From Spirochaetaceae bacterium (GTDB taxonomy: Bacteria > Spirochaetota > Leptospiria > Leptospirales > Leptonemataceae), in assembly GCA_002729885.1 (NCBI GenBank), contig PBUB01000033.1, forward strand, positions 1 through 64,000: a DNA stretch of 64,000 bases. The letters run 5' to 3'. A program made the position numbers and the translations under genes. Numbering within the stretch: position 1 is the stretch's first letter; the number at the start of each line of letters is the position of its first letter. Below are positions 51,151 to 59,939 of this stretch, piece by piece. The notes beneath the pieces are model-generated. The model made no database searches. It had not been told where the DNA came from and saw only the letters and a program-made list of their open reading frames with translations.

Positions 51151-52035
51151 ATGAAGAAAGCAGCATTGCTTTTATCCCTGGTATTTGTAGTAAGTGCTCT
51201 GTATAGCGAGGAGCCCACAAATCCGGCCAACCCCACTCCGCTGGAGCCCACTCCAGGCGAGCTGGTATCCGAGGAAGTTGATGAGACTCAGCTAACCGAT
51301 GAGCAGAAAGCCATCCGAGATCGAAACCTGAGAGCCGAAGAACTCTGGAAAAATGCGGACTACCGCGACTATGATCCTGCGTTCTCCGAACTGCATCAGC
51401 TTTCTAAAGCATTTGCAAACAATAAATACAGACTGGCGCTGTCCATGTATCAGTCCGGTGTAAACACCATCATCAAGATGCGTGATGAAGTAGAGCTTTT
51501 CCGCAAGCAGCAGGAAGAAGCCAAACACCTGAACGAAAAATGGTACTGGCAGGTAATTGACCGCAAGGCGCAAGAAGAGCGCAAAATCAACCGCATGAAG
51601 CGTAAGGCCAAACTGGAAGCGGTTACTTATTTCACGCGAGCCATCAACCATATGGATGAGATTCGCAACCCCAACCTGCGTGAGCAGCAAGCATTCAAGC
51701 GATTGATTTCAGCTGTATATCGTAACTGGGTAATGTATCAATATGACCTGGGCAATCTGCCGCAGTCGATCCCAATTCTTGAGCTCTATCTCGAGATTGA
51801 TGAGAACGAAAAGGAATACCCTGCGCATAAGTATCTTTCACAGTGCTATGCATTTCAGGAAAACATGATCAAGAAGTATGGAATGGGTACAGAAGATCAG
51901 ATGTTTAGATTCCGTTACAAAAAGAATGTGCACCTGCTGCGTGCAGCTGAATTGAAGTATGGTAAGACCAGTGCGGAATACAAGCATGTTGTAAACCTTG
52001 TAAACCGTGATGAGATTATCTCTGTAATGCCTTGA
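51151..52035 (+). CDS. fcpA: Flagellar-coiling protein A-like (FcpA-like)
   Basis: The 294-residue exported protein has a signal peptide ([21 protein letters not shown]), a short Pro/Thr/Glu-rich segment, and an almost entirely helical TPR-like mature part. [42 protein letters not shown] and [17 protein letters not shown] resemble my recollection of Leptospira FcpA, the periplasmic flagellar sheath protein needed for filament coiling and translational motility. AAGGTG eight bases before the ATG at 51151 decides the start. No other flagellar gene is in the window, as is usual for the scattered Leptospira flagellar genes. It is terminated by the hairpin at 52135. Confidence 0.75.
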   Translation: MKKAALLLSLVFVVSALYSEEPTNPANPTPLEPTPGELVSEEVDETQLTDEQKAIRDRNLRAEELWKNADYRDYDPAFSELHQLSKAFANNKYRLALSMYQSGVNTIIKMRDEVELFRKQQEEAKHLNEKWYWQVIDRKAQEERKINRMKRKAKLEAVTYFTRAINHMDEIRNPNLREQQAFKRLISAVYRNWVMYQYDLGNLPQSIPILELYLEIDENEKEYPAHKYLSQCYAFQENMIKKYGMGTEDQMFRFRYKKNVHLLRAAELKYGKTSAEYKHVVNLVNRDEIISVMP

Positions 52036-52134
52036 TTCAGCGGTATCGCACCTGACTGCACAAGAAGGTAGAAGTCGGTCATGGCCTCCGGCTTCTGCCC
52101 TGTCAAAAGCGACTGCGAAAGGCCTTACAGCAGA

Positions 52135-52167
52135 AGGCAGACCGGAAATGGTCTGCCTTTTTCTTTT
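52135..52167 (+). terminator. Intrinsic terminator of fcpA-like gene
   Basis: AGGCAGACC and GGTCTGCCT form a perfect 9-bp stem around GGAAAT, followed by TTTTCTTTTT. It lies 100 bp after the fcpA-like stop and just before the methyltransferase start. Confidence 0.93.
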
Positions 52168-52176
52168 TAGAAGCCC

Positions 52177-53421
52177 ATGAAATCGAACCCTGGAAAAAAG
52201 GATCTGCAGAAGAGGAATCCGCCCAGGACTGGCGGGAAGATTCCTGTAAAGAAAACAACGGCACTGAGGCTGAAAGCTACCACTCTTCGAGGTCTCGAAG
52301 ATGTCTTGCTCCAGGAATTGACGGATCTGGGTGCCCGAGACCTGGACAGACAGCACGGAGCGGTGCTCTTTTCCGGGGACTATGATTTGCTCTATCGCTG
52401 CTGCCTTTGCCTGCGAAGTGCGGTTCGAGTGCTTATGATTCTATCTTCTTCCAGGATTGGAGATCAAAAGGATCTCTATGATCTGGGTCGATCCATTCCC
52501 TGGAATCAATGGTTCTCTGTTTCAAATAGTATTGCTGTGGATGCGGCCGTACATTCGCGCATTTTCTCAAACAGTCACTATGCAGCCCTCAAACTAAAGG
52601 ACGCTGTTTGCGATGAATTTCGCTCTCGCACCGGTAAACGACCGGATGTATCCGTAAAAGAGGCTGATATTCGCATTCATCTGCATCTGCATGAGCAGGA
52701 TTGCACCATTTCTCTGGATGCCGGAGGTGGTTCTCTTCATCGCAGAGGGTATCGTGCTCAGTCCGATCTGGCTCCTCTGTCTGAAGTTCTGGCTGCGGGA
52801 ATGGTTCTTCTGGCCCGGCCAGACTGGCAGAAGCCTTTCCTGGATTTTATGTGCGGTTCGGGCACTATACCCATGGAAGCCTATATGATTCGAAACGGTC
52901 TGGCTCCTGGTATCTTTCGCAAAACCATGTCCTTTCAAAACTGGAAGACCTACTTTGAGAAATCCCATCGCACCTCCCTGGCCGAAGAAAAAGGAAAATG
53001 GACGGAGCTGGAAAAGCGAAAGGAAGGGCAGGGGATGGCAGAAGATGGAAAACCCTGGATTCGAGGAAGCGATCAATCCGCAAAGGCAATAGAGATTGCC
53101 AAATCCAATAGAAAGATCCTGGGTCTTTCCGCCGACGATATTCTCTTTGAAACAACGGATGCAGCGAGCATCCGTGAGTTGCCAGAAAGTGGCCTGGCCA
53201 TCATTAATCCTCCGTATGGAGAACGCCTGAGCCTGGAGGATGCCAGTGCATTCTACAAGCAACTGGGAGATACAATGAAGGCGTCGTTCAAAGGCTGGAC
53301 TGTCTGGGTGCTTAGCGCGAATCTGGAAGCCTTTAAGAGAATTGGACTGAAGCCTTCGGCGAAGATTAATCTGTACAATGGTCCTCTGGAATGTAGCTAT
53401 CGTCGCTTCGATATGTATTGA
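52177..53421 (+). CDS. THUMP-domain class I SAM-dependent RNA methyltransferase (RlmL-like)
   Basis: The 414-residue protein has a basic N-terminal extension (1-30), a THUMP RNA-binding domain (about 40-170; VRVLMILSSSRI, KLKDAVCDEFRSRTG), and a Rossmann methyltransferase (about 190-414). FLDFMCGSGTIPMEAYMI is the SAM-binding motif I and INPPYGERL the catalytic NPPY motif for N2-guanine or N6-adenine methylation. It matches the YpsC/RlmL N-terminal half, so 23S rRNA G methylation is likely. The start lies just past the fcpA-like terminator, so the gene has its own promoter within or near it. Confidence 0.87.
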   Translation: MKSNPGKKDLQKRNPPRTGGKIPVKKTTALRLKATTLRGLEDVLLQELTDLGARDLDRQHGAVLFSGDYDLLYRCCLCLRSAVRVLMILSSSRIGDQKDLYDLGRSIPWNQWFSVSNSIAVDAAVHSRIFSNSHYAALKLKDAVCDEFRSRTGKRPDVSVKEADIRIHLHLHEQDCTISLDAGGGSLHRRGYRAQSDLAPLSEVLAAGMVLLARPDWQKPFLDFMCGSGTIPMEAYMIRNGLAPGIFRKTMSFQNWKTYFEKSHRTSLAEEKGKWTELEKRKEGQGMAEDGKPWIRGSDQSAKAIEIAKSNRKILGLSADDILFETTDAASIRELPESGLAIINPPYGERLSLEDASAFYKQLGDTMKASFKGWTVWVLSANLEAFKRIGLKPSAKINLYNGPLECSYRRFDMY

Positions 53422-53619
53422 GCACCACGTCGAATTGATAAACAGGAATCTTTACGGGCAGGCAGGGCACTGGGCCGGACACTGAATCAGGACGGCCTCT
53501 ACTAATGCGGTATCATTGCATCCAATTACGATCCAGCGAAATTCAAATCGCCGGACCGCATTGAGAGCTCAGGACCGCGCCAATCCGAGGGTAGTATCTC
53601 TTTACAGCTCGGCTCGATC

Positions 53620-54279
53620 TCAGCGAATCAAAGCCATAGAAAAGATACAGTACAGGTCTCTTGCGATTTGATCCAGGGCCCGGTCATAGGCCTCAGCGCT
53701 TACATCGGTTCCGTCGAATTTCCCTGGATCCTCAAAAGGCAGTGAGATGCGCACGTCCGCTCCTTTTACTACAGGGCAGGCCTCATCGGCATGGGAACAT
53801 ACCATGATCGCTGCAAAGTTTGAACTCGGATTCTCTATATCATCAATTAGCTTGGAAAAGAGGGAAAGGGAATTATCCAGGGGATCCAGAAGTTCATAAA
53901 CTGGATTCTTCGCCAAACCGGCGGCCCCTTTTTCGGACCCATCCTGGTCTTTTCGCTTTCCTTTATCGAAAGTAAAGCCTGCGCGAAGGAGTGCCTGGAT
54001 GGTATTGGGATGAACCGAAGTGACTTCGCTTCCACCGCTAAAAGCATGGATACTGGAGAGTGCGTCGGCTTCACCAGCCCTGACGGAAAGTCCTGACTCC
54101 CTGTTTGAAAGAGTCTGCCAGATGAACGGCGCCAGAGCCCTGGCAATCTGGCTTCTTCTGGAATTATGGGTGCACACGAAAATCAGTTGTACCGGCTTCT
54201 TCGATCGGGCCTGCCCGGCAACGTAGCTTGCCAGAGTTGCAATTTCAGAGTATCGATGGTTCAGTTGATCCCAGTTCAT
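53620..54279 (-). CDS. arsC: Arsenate reductase (low-molecular-weight phosphatase type)
   Basis: This 219-residue protein has the LMW protein-tyrosine-phosphatase fold. FVCTHNSRRSQIA is the CX5R anion-binding loop with the nucleophile Cys. MVCSHADEACPVVKGADVRISLPFEDP contains two further Cys used in disulfide relay by arsenate reductases, and FDG follows. It has a short N-terminal extension and an insertion before VYELLDP, longer than thioredoxin-coupled ArsC. It reduces arsenate to arsenite for export by Acr3. ATGA overlap with acr3 at 54276-54279 decides the start. Confidence 0.85.
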   Translation of the reverse strand: MNWDQLNHRYSEIATLASYVAGQARSKKPVQLIFVCTHNSRRSQIARALAPFIWQTLSNRESGLSVRAGEADALSSIHAFSGGSEVTSVHPNTIQALLRAGFTFDKGKRKDQDGSEKGAAGLAKNPVYELLDPLDNSLSLFSKLIDDIENPSSNFAAIMVCSHADEACPVVKGADVRISLPFEDPGKFDGTDVSAEAYDRALDQIARDLYCIFSMALIR

Positions 54280-55340
54280 CCCTGGCCTCCGTTTTTGAAT
54301 TCGCGGCCAGCTTCTGGATACCACCTTTTGCGAAGCCACAGAGAAGCCTGCACAAGAAGTATAAGAGCCGGAACTTCAATCAAGGGTCCCAGCACTGCGG
54401 TAAAAGCCTGGCCGGAGTTCAGTCCGAATACAGAGATGGCAACAGCGATGGCCAATTCAAAGTTGTTTCCTGCTGCCGTAAAAGAAACGGCTGCATTCGC
54501 TGGATACTCCGCTCGCAGAAGCCTGCCCGCAATAAATGCAATCAAAAACATGATCAGAAAGTATAGAAGCATGGGCACCGAAACTCGCGCTACATCCACC
54601 GGCAGTTTGAGTATCTGATCGCCTTTAAGCGAAAACATTAGAATAATCGTAAACAGAAGTGCAATCAGAGTTACGGGAGAGATTGCCGGTATGAATTTCT
54701 TTTCGTACCATTGTTGGCCCATCAACTTAACCAGGAGAACTCTGCTCAGAAATCCGGCCAGAAAGGGAATCCCCAGATAAATTCCAACGCTGATAGCTAC
54801 ATCGTAAGTTGAGATCTCGATCTGGTATGAGGTAAATCCCAGAAACCCCGGAAGTACACTCAAGAAAAGAAAGGCCAGCGGGGCATAGGCGAATACCTGA
54901 AACAGGCTATTAAGCGCTACCAGACTGGCTCCGTATTCTGGACTTCCATCAGCCAGTTGATTCCATACCAGAACCATGGCAATGCACCGTGCAAGACCGA
55001 TGAGTACCAGCCCGGACATTAACTCCGGTCTATCCGAAAGAAAAATGGCAGCAAGAGTAAACATCAGAGCCGGGCCAACAACCCAGTTCAGGATGATGGA
55101 CAGCGAGAGGACCTTTGTATTTGAAAAGACCTGATGTAACTTTGAATAATCTACCCTGGCCAGAGGGGGATACATCATCAGAATTAAACCTATAGCCAGA
55201 GGAATGTTTGTTTCCCCGATGGACAGGCGATGAATGGAGTCTGAAACCAATGGAAAGGCAGCCCCCAGGCCTATGCCCAGGGCCATTGCCAGAAAGATCC
55301 ATAGAGTCAAAAACCGATCAATAAAGCTCAGTTTCTTCAT
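54276..55340 (-). CDS. acr3: Arsenite efflux permease Acr3
   Basis: The 354-residue inner-membrane protein has ten hydrophobic segments of the Acr3 (BASS/ARS superfamily) type. LILMMYPPLARVDY and GLVLIGLARCIAMVLVWNQLADG contain the conserved membrane Cys and Glu/Asp environment, and FTAAGNNFELAIAVAISVFGLNSGQAF is the family's C-terminal signature. It exports arsenite driven by the proton motive force. It is third of four genes, starting 8 bp after arsI and overlapping arsC by 4 bp. Confidence 0.93.
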   Translation of the reverse strand: MKKLSFIDRFLTLWIFLAMALGIGLGAAFPLVSDSIHRLSIGETNIPLAIGLILMMYPPLARVDYSKLHQVFSNTKVLSLSIILNWVVGPALMFTLAAIFLSDRPELMSGLVLIGLARCIAMVLVWNQLADGSPEYGASLVALNSLFQVFAYAPLAFLFLSVLPGFLGFTSYQIEISTYDVAISVGIYLGIPFLAGFLSRVLLVKLMGQQWYEKKFIPAISPVTLIALLFTIILMFSLKGDQILKLPVDVARVSVPMLLYFLIMFLIAFIAGRLLRAEYPANAAVSFTAAGNNFELAIAVAISVFGLNSGQAFTAVLGPLIEVPALILLVQASLWLRKRWYPEAGREFKNGGQG

Positions 55341-55348
55341 GTTTAGAT

Positions 55349-55948
55349 CTACTTACCGCAACATCCAGGTTCGCAACAGGCGCCTGCGGCTACAGGCTCA
55401 TTGTCTTCTGCTTCGCCTGGCAGACCATCGCTTTGCGATCCACCTGACTGCGAAGACACATCATTCGATGGCAGCGTCTCAATGCTGGCTGCTTCTGGTA
55501 GATCTTCCAGAGAGAAGGCTGTGCTGCAGCAGGCATCCTTTTCCCCGGCATCCCGGGAGAATGCAGGATCATTGAAATCCACATCTTCATGGAAGTAGTA
55601 CACTTCCCATTGTATGCCATCCGGATCTACCGCCCAGAATTTATCCTGCTTCGCATAGCAACAGGCTACATCCTTTTCTTCGTAACTCAATACATTGGAA
55701 GCCAGGGCCTGTTCCTTCATCCCCTCCAGCAGTTCGGGGCTCTCTACCTGAATTCCCAGATGTCCAAAATTGCCGGCCACTCGCTCGGGATATTCTACAA
55801 GAGAGAACACAAGATCCGGGGTGCTCAAATGATACTTGGCATAACCGGCCTTTTTCTTTTCCGGCGGTGTATGAAAGAAGCGGTTGTAGAACTCCACAGA
55901 GCGCTCCAGATTCGAAACATAAATAGATGCATGCATTCTTGGAAACAT
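55349..55948 (-). CDS. arsI: ArsI/CadI family organoarsenical lyase with Cys-rich tail
   Basis: This 199-residue vicinal-oxygen-chelate (glyoxalase-fold) enzyme is of the ArsI/CadI type, which cleaves the carbon-arsenic bond of trivalent organoarsenicals using Fe(II) and oxygen. His6, His63 and Glu115 fit the metal ligands, and the vicinal Cys96-Cys97 (DVACCYAK) is the ArsI signature that binds methylarsenite. The core ends near residue 130. A tail of about 70 residues with three more CC pairs (140-141, 191-192, 196-197) follows. AAGGAGAAGATC before the ATG at 55948 fixes the start, 10 bp after arsR. Confidence 0.87.
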   Translation of the reverse strand: MFPRMHASIYVSNLERSVEFYNRFFHTPPEKKKAGYAKYHLSTPDLVFSLVEYPERVAGNFGHLGIQVESPELLEGMKEQALASNVLSYEEKDVACCYAKQDKFWAVDPDGIQWEVYYFHEDVDFNDPAFSRDAGEKDACCSTAFSLEDLPEAASIETLPSNDVSSQSGGSQSDGLPGEAEDNEPVAAGACCEPGCCGK

Positions 55949-55958
55949 GATCTTCTCC

Positions 55959-56285
55959 TTAACAGCAGTTTTCCTGTATGGGGCGATCCAGAAAGGCAAT
56001 CAACGAATCCCGGACCCTGTTATAGACTTCTGCATTTATGCAGTAGCACACTCGATTTCCATCGATGGAGCCCTGGATTAGTCCTACCTCTTTCAGTCTC
56101 TTCAGGTGCTGATGCACCGTAGGCTGAGATAGCCCCAGTTCTTCCACCAGCATATGACCGATGCATTCCCTCCGTTTGATGAGAATATCAATAATGCGTA
56201 GGCGGGCTGGATGGCCCAGGGCCTGCACGGCCATGCCCAGCTCATTGAATTTCTCCGGATGAAGATCTGTTCTGGTTGCTCCCAT
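55959..56285 (-). CDS. arsR: ArsR-family arsenic-responsive repressor
   Basis: The 108-residue winged-helix repressor carries LGHPARLRIIDILIKRREC at the start of the HTH, LGLSQPTVHQHLKRLKEVGLI as recognition helix, and DGNRVCYCIN in the wing. Cys41 in the ELCVCD-equivalent region is alone, Cys80 and Cys82 lie in the wing, and Cys107-Cys108 close the protein, so arsenite is probably sensed through a variant Cys set. The start at 56285 is 8 bp from an 18-bp palindrome (56293-56310). It is first gene of arsR-arsI-acr3-arsC. Confidence 0.9.
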   Translation of the reverse strand: MGATRTDLHPEKFNELGMAVQALGHPARLRIIDILIKRRECIGHMLVEELGLSQPTVHQHLKRLKEVGLIQGSIDGNRVCYCINAEVYNRVRDSLIAFLDRPIQENCC

Positions 56286-56292
56286 ATCAATG

Positions 56293-56310
56293 GTAATATT
56301 GCAATATTAC
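56293..56310. promoter_or_regulatory. ars operator, perfect 18-bp palindrome
   Basis: GTAATATT-GC-AATATTAC is fully palindromic, placed 8 bp upstream of the arsR ATG on the minus strand. AT-rich perfect dyads of this kind at the promoter are typical ArsR operators. A -10-like TAATAT is part of the dyad, so binding would occlude RNA polymerase. Confidence 0.85.
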
Positions 56311-56376
56311 AATAAAGCGCCCACCAAAAATCGCCCGGGCCAGAAAAAAGAAAACTTCATTAAAATGAAGGTCCGA

Positions 56377-56991
56377 TTATTTACCAGACTCTTGCATCAG
56401 AAGCCGAAGAGCTTCATCGGACTGGTTGATGGATTCCATCCTCAGATACTGCGGACCAAAGAAGTCCATCAGCGCCTGAAACAGTCGGTTACTTTTTACA
56501 AAGAATTCGATATTTCCATCGCTCAGGCGAATATAGAGCACGTGAAAATCCCCGACAAAGGTAGGCACCATCCGGACATAGTAGGCCGGGCGAAAATAGA
56601 TATATCTTCCGTGGTGTTCGAAAGCAGGTGGCATCCTCTTTGTGAATCGATTCATGGCAATTCGCTGCGCGAAAGGAAAGGGGCTCAGAAATCGATACAG
56701 ATCAAAGGTTTTGAATGGATAGGTGCGGAACTTGAAACGATGGCACTTGAAGTAAATGCCATGGTGCTCCACCCGTCCGGGTCGAAAGGTGACCTGGAAG
56801 GATGCCCCTCGAAGATGTCCGGTCCGGGTGGTCTTGCCCATTACCCGGATTTCTTTTTCGGTGGCCTGCAATGAGAATTCCAGCAATGACGGATTGCGCA
56901 TCCTGGCCTGGATCTGAAGAACCGGGTTCAGTGTTTCCAGCCTGAGCTGGATTCTATAGACTTTCTCCTCCAGGGGATTCTCGATTTCCAT
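56377..56991 (-). CDS. Hypothetical protein
   Basis: The 204-residue protein is not recognised. It has no signal peptide or membrane segment and is basic and beta-rich, with aromatic-rich stretches such as [14 protein letters not shown] and [19 protein letters not shown]; the C-terminus is helical. Start choice between 56991 and 56997 is open. It is divergent from gpsA and faces away from the ars operon. The aromatic and basic surface suggests nucleic-acid or lipid contact, an inference only. A long overlapping frame on the opposite strand (56290-56874) is a shadow. Confidence 0.6.
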   Translation of the reverse strand: MEIENPLEEKVYRIQLRLETLNPVLQIQARMRNPSLLEFSLQATEKEIRVMGKTTRTGHLRGASFQVTFRPGRVEHHGIYFKCHRFKFRTYPFKTFDLYRFLSPFPFAQRIAMNRFTKRMPPAFEHHGRYIYFRPAYYVRMVPTFVGDFHVLYIRLSDGNIEFFVKSNRLFQALMDFFGPQYLRMESINQSDEALRLLMQESGK

Positions 56992-57046
56992 CAGCAAAAA
57001 CCTTTACAAAAGAAAATCCCCGGCTCCATGTCTACATTTAAAGCTT

Positions 57047-58084
57047 ATGAAAGTATCAGTGCTCGGTAGTGGATCCTTTGGAACAGCCCTGGCCTCCGTG
57101 CTGGCGGACAAGGGAGAGGATGTCCTTCTATGGGCCAGAAACCCGGAGATTGTTGAGTCCGTCAATCAGGCTCATGAGAATATCCGGTATCTGCCCGGAA
57201 TGAAATTGCCAGAAAAGCTCAAAGCTACTTCCGATATTCAGGAGTCCTTGAGCGGATCCGAGCTAATAGTGGTGGCCATACCCTCCCAGGCTCTGGGTGG
57301 CGTTTTGAGGGAGATTGCTTCCGATCTTCCTGCTGGAGTGCCTCTGGTAAGTGCTGCCAAAGGTATTGAGAAAGGAACCCTGCGCCTGGTCTCTGAGATC
57401 TTTGAAGAAGAGTTACCGGGAAAATTTCATAAACAGCTCACATATCTTTCCGGCCCCAGCTTTGCCAAAGAGATCGTTCGAAAGATTCCTACGGTTGTGA
57501 GTATTGCAGCCAAGGACGATGAAGTAGGACACCATGTGCAGCATTGCTTCTTCCATAAATACTTTAGAACCTATCGCACTCAGGATGTGATTGGTGTAGA
57601 GGTAGGCGGAGCTCTAAAAAATGTAATCGCAATTGCAGCCGGGGTTTCCGATGGACTGGAGCTGGGTCACAATACTCGTGCAGCCATCATCACTCGCGGG
57701 CTTGCCGAAATCAGCCGTCTGGGAGTTGCCAAAGGTGCAGATCCCATGACTTTTCTGGGACTGGCTGGAATGGGGGATCTGGTGCTTACCTGTACCGGCG
57801 ATCTAAGTCGAAATCGTACAGTGGGTATGAAGCTCGGCCAGGGAATGAAGTTGTCTGACATTATCGCAGAGATGAACCAGGTGGCCGAGGGAGTGGATAC
57901 CACAGCTTCTGCTCATGATCTTGCCAAGAAGCTGGGCCTGGAGCTTGCGATTACAGATGCAGTGTTTGCGATGCTCTATAAGGATATGGAACCTGCTGGA
58001 GTGGCCCGGGAGCTCATGAGTCGTGGATTGAAAAAGGAAATGCCGGATGAAAACCGCGGCCGTAGAAAGTCGGACCGCAAGTAG
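57047..58084 (+). CDS. gpsA: NAD(P)-dependent glycerol-3-phosphate dehydrogenase
   Basis: This 345-residue GpsA has the normal family length plus a short basic tail ([10 protein letters not shown]). [14 protein letters not shown] (7-20) binds NAD(P), [10 protein letters not shown] and [21 protein letters not shown] are the family signatures, the latter with the catalytic Lys, and [23 protein letters not shown] binds substrate phosphate. It makes sn-glycerol 3-phosphate for phospholipid synthesis, matching the acyltransferase gene elsewhere in the window. Confidence 0.95.
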   Translation: MKVSVLGSGSFGTALASVLADKGEDVLLWARNPEIVESVNQAHENIRYLPGMKLPEKLKATSDIQESLSGSELIVVAIPSQALGGVLREIASDLPAGVPLVSAAKGIEKGTLRLVSEIFEEELPGKFHKQLTYLSGPSFAKEIVRKIPTVVSIAAKDDEVGHHVQHCFFHKYFRTYRTQDVIGVEVGGALKNVIAIAAGVSDGLELGHNTRAAIITRGLAEISRLGVAKGADPMTFLGLAGMGDLVLTCTGDLSRNRTVGMKLGQGMKLSDIIAEMNQVAEGVDTTASAHDLAKKLGLELAITDAVFAMLYKDMEPAGVARELMSRGLKKEMPDENRGRRKSDRK

Positions 58085-58150
58085 AAATCTCTTCGGCTCC
58101 ACCTGACCACTTATCCATTGAATTGTTCTCACCGGAGACCGCATCACCCC

Positions 58151-58210
58151 AATTTCGCATTATGGCTGAGACTGGCTGAGAATTGCGGAGTATGGCTGAG
58201 ATGGGCTGAG
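58151..58210. repeat. Two tandem 30-bp repeats
   Basis: Units 58151-58180 and 58181-58210 agree at 25 of 30 positions, sharing TATGGCTGAGA and GGCTGAG. They lie between the convergent gpsA and App1-like genes. The second unit begins AATTGCGGAG, which also occurs near 28168. Confidence 0.55.
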
Positions 58211-58277
58211 TATCGCTGCATGAATTGGGGTGCTGCCCGCGGTACACTTGAATCAGATCTTCAGATAGATTCCCGAT

Positions 58278-59858
58278 CTATTTCTGATGTGTACTTCGAT
58301 GCTCTCTTAGTGCTGCATGTAGCTTGCTCTTTTGCTGCTCTGAAACATGGCAGGCAGAAATGATTTCATCGATTCTCTGCGCATCCAGGATCTTTTCTTT
58401 CAGGATCTTGCCTTCCAGGGAATGCAGGAATCTCACAGCTTCTTCTGTGTTTAAGAACTGGGTTTCCAGGGCATGCATGGTAAATCCCGCTGCCCCTTCA
58501 CAGGCCACAGGGAACTTGATCGTAGAGAAATCTGGCTTTTGATCCCATTCAGATGGAAAGCTTTCTTCGATTTCTTTACGCATTGTATCAGTATCGTTGG
58601 AGGCGGCTCGGTTGATCCATACGGCACTTACAGGATTTATGGCCCCATGTTCCTGAAGATTTCGCTCGGCCAGAGCAACAATGGTTCGTGCTGCATCCCT
58701 GGTCAATGCCTCTCGATCCTTAAACTGCAATCTGTAAAGAAACTGCTGCAATCTCTCCCCATGAATCCAGCCGGATAAGATGCATTGATAGAACGTAAAG
58801 ATGAAGTAGTCGCTTTCTGTATCGTCGCCCAGAAGAACCTCTTTTGCATTCGTAGGGCGATAAACTCTCATGCGAAGCAGGGTCTCTAGCTTGTAGCCAA
58901 CCTGATCGAACAGACTCTGCAGACTGGAACCCATGTACTTCATGGACCGATCCAGAGCTTCGGTAAAGCCTTTGGACAGATAGTCATCCATGTTCAGGAC
59001 TGTCTGGACGGACTTTCGCACCATTTGATTTAAGGTGCCCATCAAATATTTCAAATGCAGCGAATCCACCGGAATGTCATGTCTTGAAAAAACCGACATC
59101 AATGTTCTGCGAAAGAAATGAGGAGAAGCAGATATAAAACTCAATGAGTAGCCATGGCCCGCCAGCACCCGGTAAAGCTCTTCCATCCCGGCAAGAGGCT
59201 TTTTCATATCCGGAAGCTCCATCAGAGTGTCCAGCAGCCCCTGTCTGGATTCAATCTTTGTATCCAGAAAAGTTTGATCGATGTCCGAAGTAATCAACGT
59301 TCCATCGAAGTCTTCAGCAAGGATTGTAGCCCGACCAAAGCCAATGGCTGAGTCGGTTTGATTCATTTGCTGAATACCGGCTCCAATTCTGGCAATATCA
59401 GTGAAGCTCTGCCTGATGGAATCGCTTCCCCGAAGTATGATTCGAATGATATATTTGCCGGGAGGAAGATCGCCTTTCAACTCAACAGCGAAAAATCCAT
59501 CGTCTTCTCCGTGGAATTCATCGCTTTCCAGTACCGCTTCCGGTTCTGCCAGGGTCTCCAGTTTATCTGGCGGATGGGCATCCCACTCCGCTGGCCAGGG
59601 CACCATCTGAACAGAGATTCTGGGCTTTCTGACAGCGCTCATCCCCATATCCTGCACCGGACGAATGCGCCGAAGCTGCGACAGAGGTAGACCTATAAAG
59701 GGATCCCAGGCCTCATCGTTATGATCGCTGAGTATGGACACATCTACTACCTGGCCTTCGGCCCGAATGCGCTTCCCCGAGCCAATAAATCCATTTACCA
59801 GAGCGATTCTCTTCCTATCTATACCGGGAACTGTGGGTTGTTTGTATTGTTCTGCCAT
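58278..59858 (-). CDS. App1-type (DUF2183) phosphatidate phosphatase-like protein
   Basis: The 526-residue protein has an N-terminal beta-rich region (about 30-180, resembling a transthyretin- or C2-like domain), then a HAD-like App1 catalytic domain. SDIDQTFLDT (191-200) is the DxDxT nucleophile motif (Asp192, Asp194), KPLAGMEELYRVL and SFISASPHF are motif II surroundings, and VLLGDDTESDYFIF supplies the later acidic residues. Yeast App1 dephosphorylates phosphatidic acid. The C-terminal 150 residues are helical and unassigned. No signal peptide is visible. It is divergent from the HDAC-like gene by 81 bp. Confidence 0.82.
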   Translation of the reverse strand: MAEQYKQPTVPGIDRKRIALVNGFIGSGKRIRAEGQVVDVSILSDHNDEAWDPFIGLPLSQLRRIRPVQDMGMSAVRKPRISVQMVPWPAEWDAHPPDKLETLAEPEAVLESDEFHGEDDGFFAVELKGDLPPGKYIIRIILRGSDSIRQSFTDIARIGAGIQQMNQTDSAIGFGRATILAEDFDGTLITSDIDQTFLDTKIESRQGLLDTLMELPDMKKPLAGMEELYRVLAGHGYSLSFISASPHFFRRTLMSVFSRHDIPVDSLHLKYLMGTLNQMVRKSVQTVLNMDDYLSKGFTEALDRSMKYMGSSLQSLFDQVGYKLETLLRMRVYRPTNAKEVLLGDDTESDYFIFTFYQCILSGWIHGERLQQFLYRLQFKDREALTRDAARTIVALAERNLQEHGAINPVSAVWINRAASNDTDTMRKEIEESFPSEWDQKPDFSTIKFPVACEGAAGFTMHALETQFLNTEEAVRFLHSLEGKILKEKILDAQRIDEIISACHVSEQQKSKLHAALREHRSTHQK

Positions 59859-59939
59859 CGTGAAATACTTGAACTATTCAGCGGTGAATCCTTAATGCTT
59901 CCGACAGCCTGTACTCTGTCATTCAAAAAAGTAAGAATC

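Noticed and set aside
52036-52176. Small RNA such as 4.5S or RNase P RNA before the terminator at 52135
   Set aside because: None of the conserved motifs of these RNAs is seen; the hairpin is explained as the terminator of the fcpA-like gene.
56290-56874. Plus-strand frame of 194 codons
   Set aside because: It overlaps the ars operator and the minus-strand gene at 56377-56991; its sequence looks like a reverse-frame shadow.
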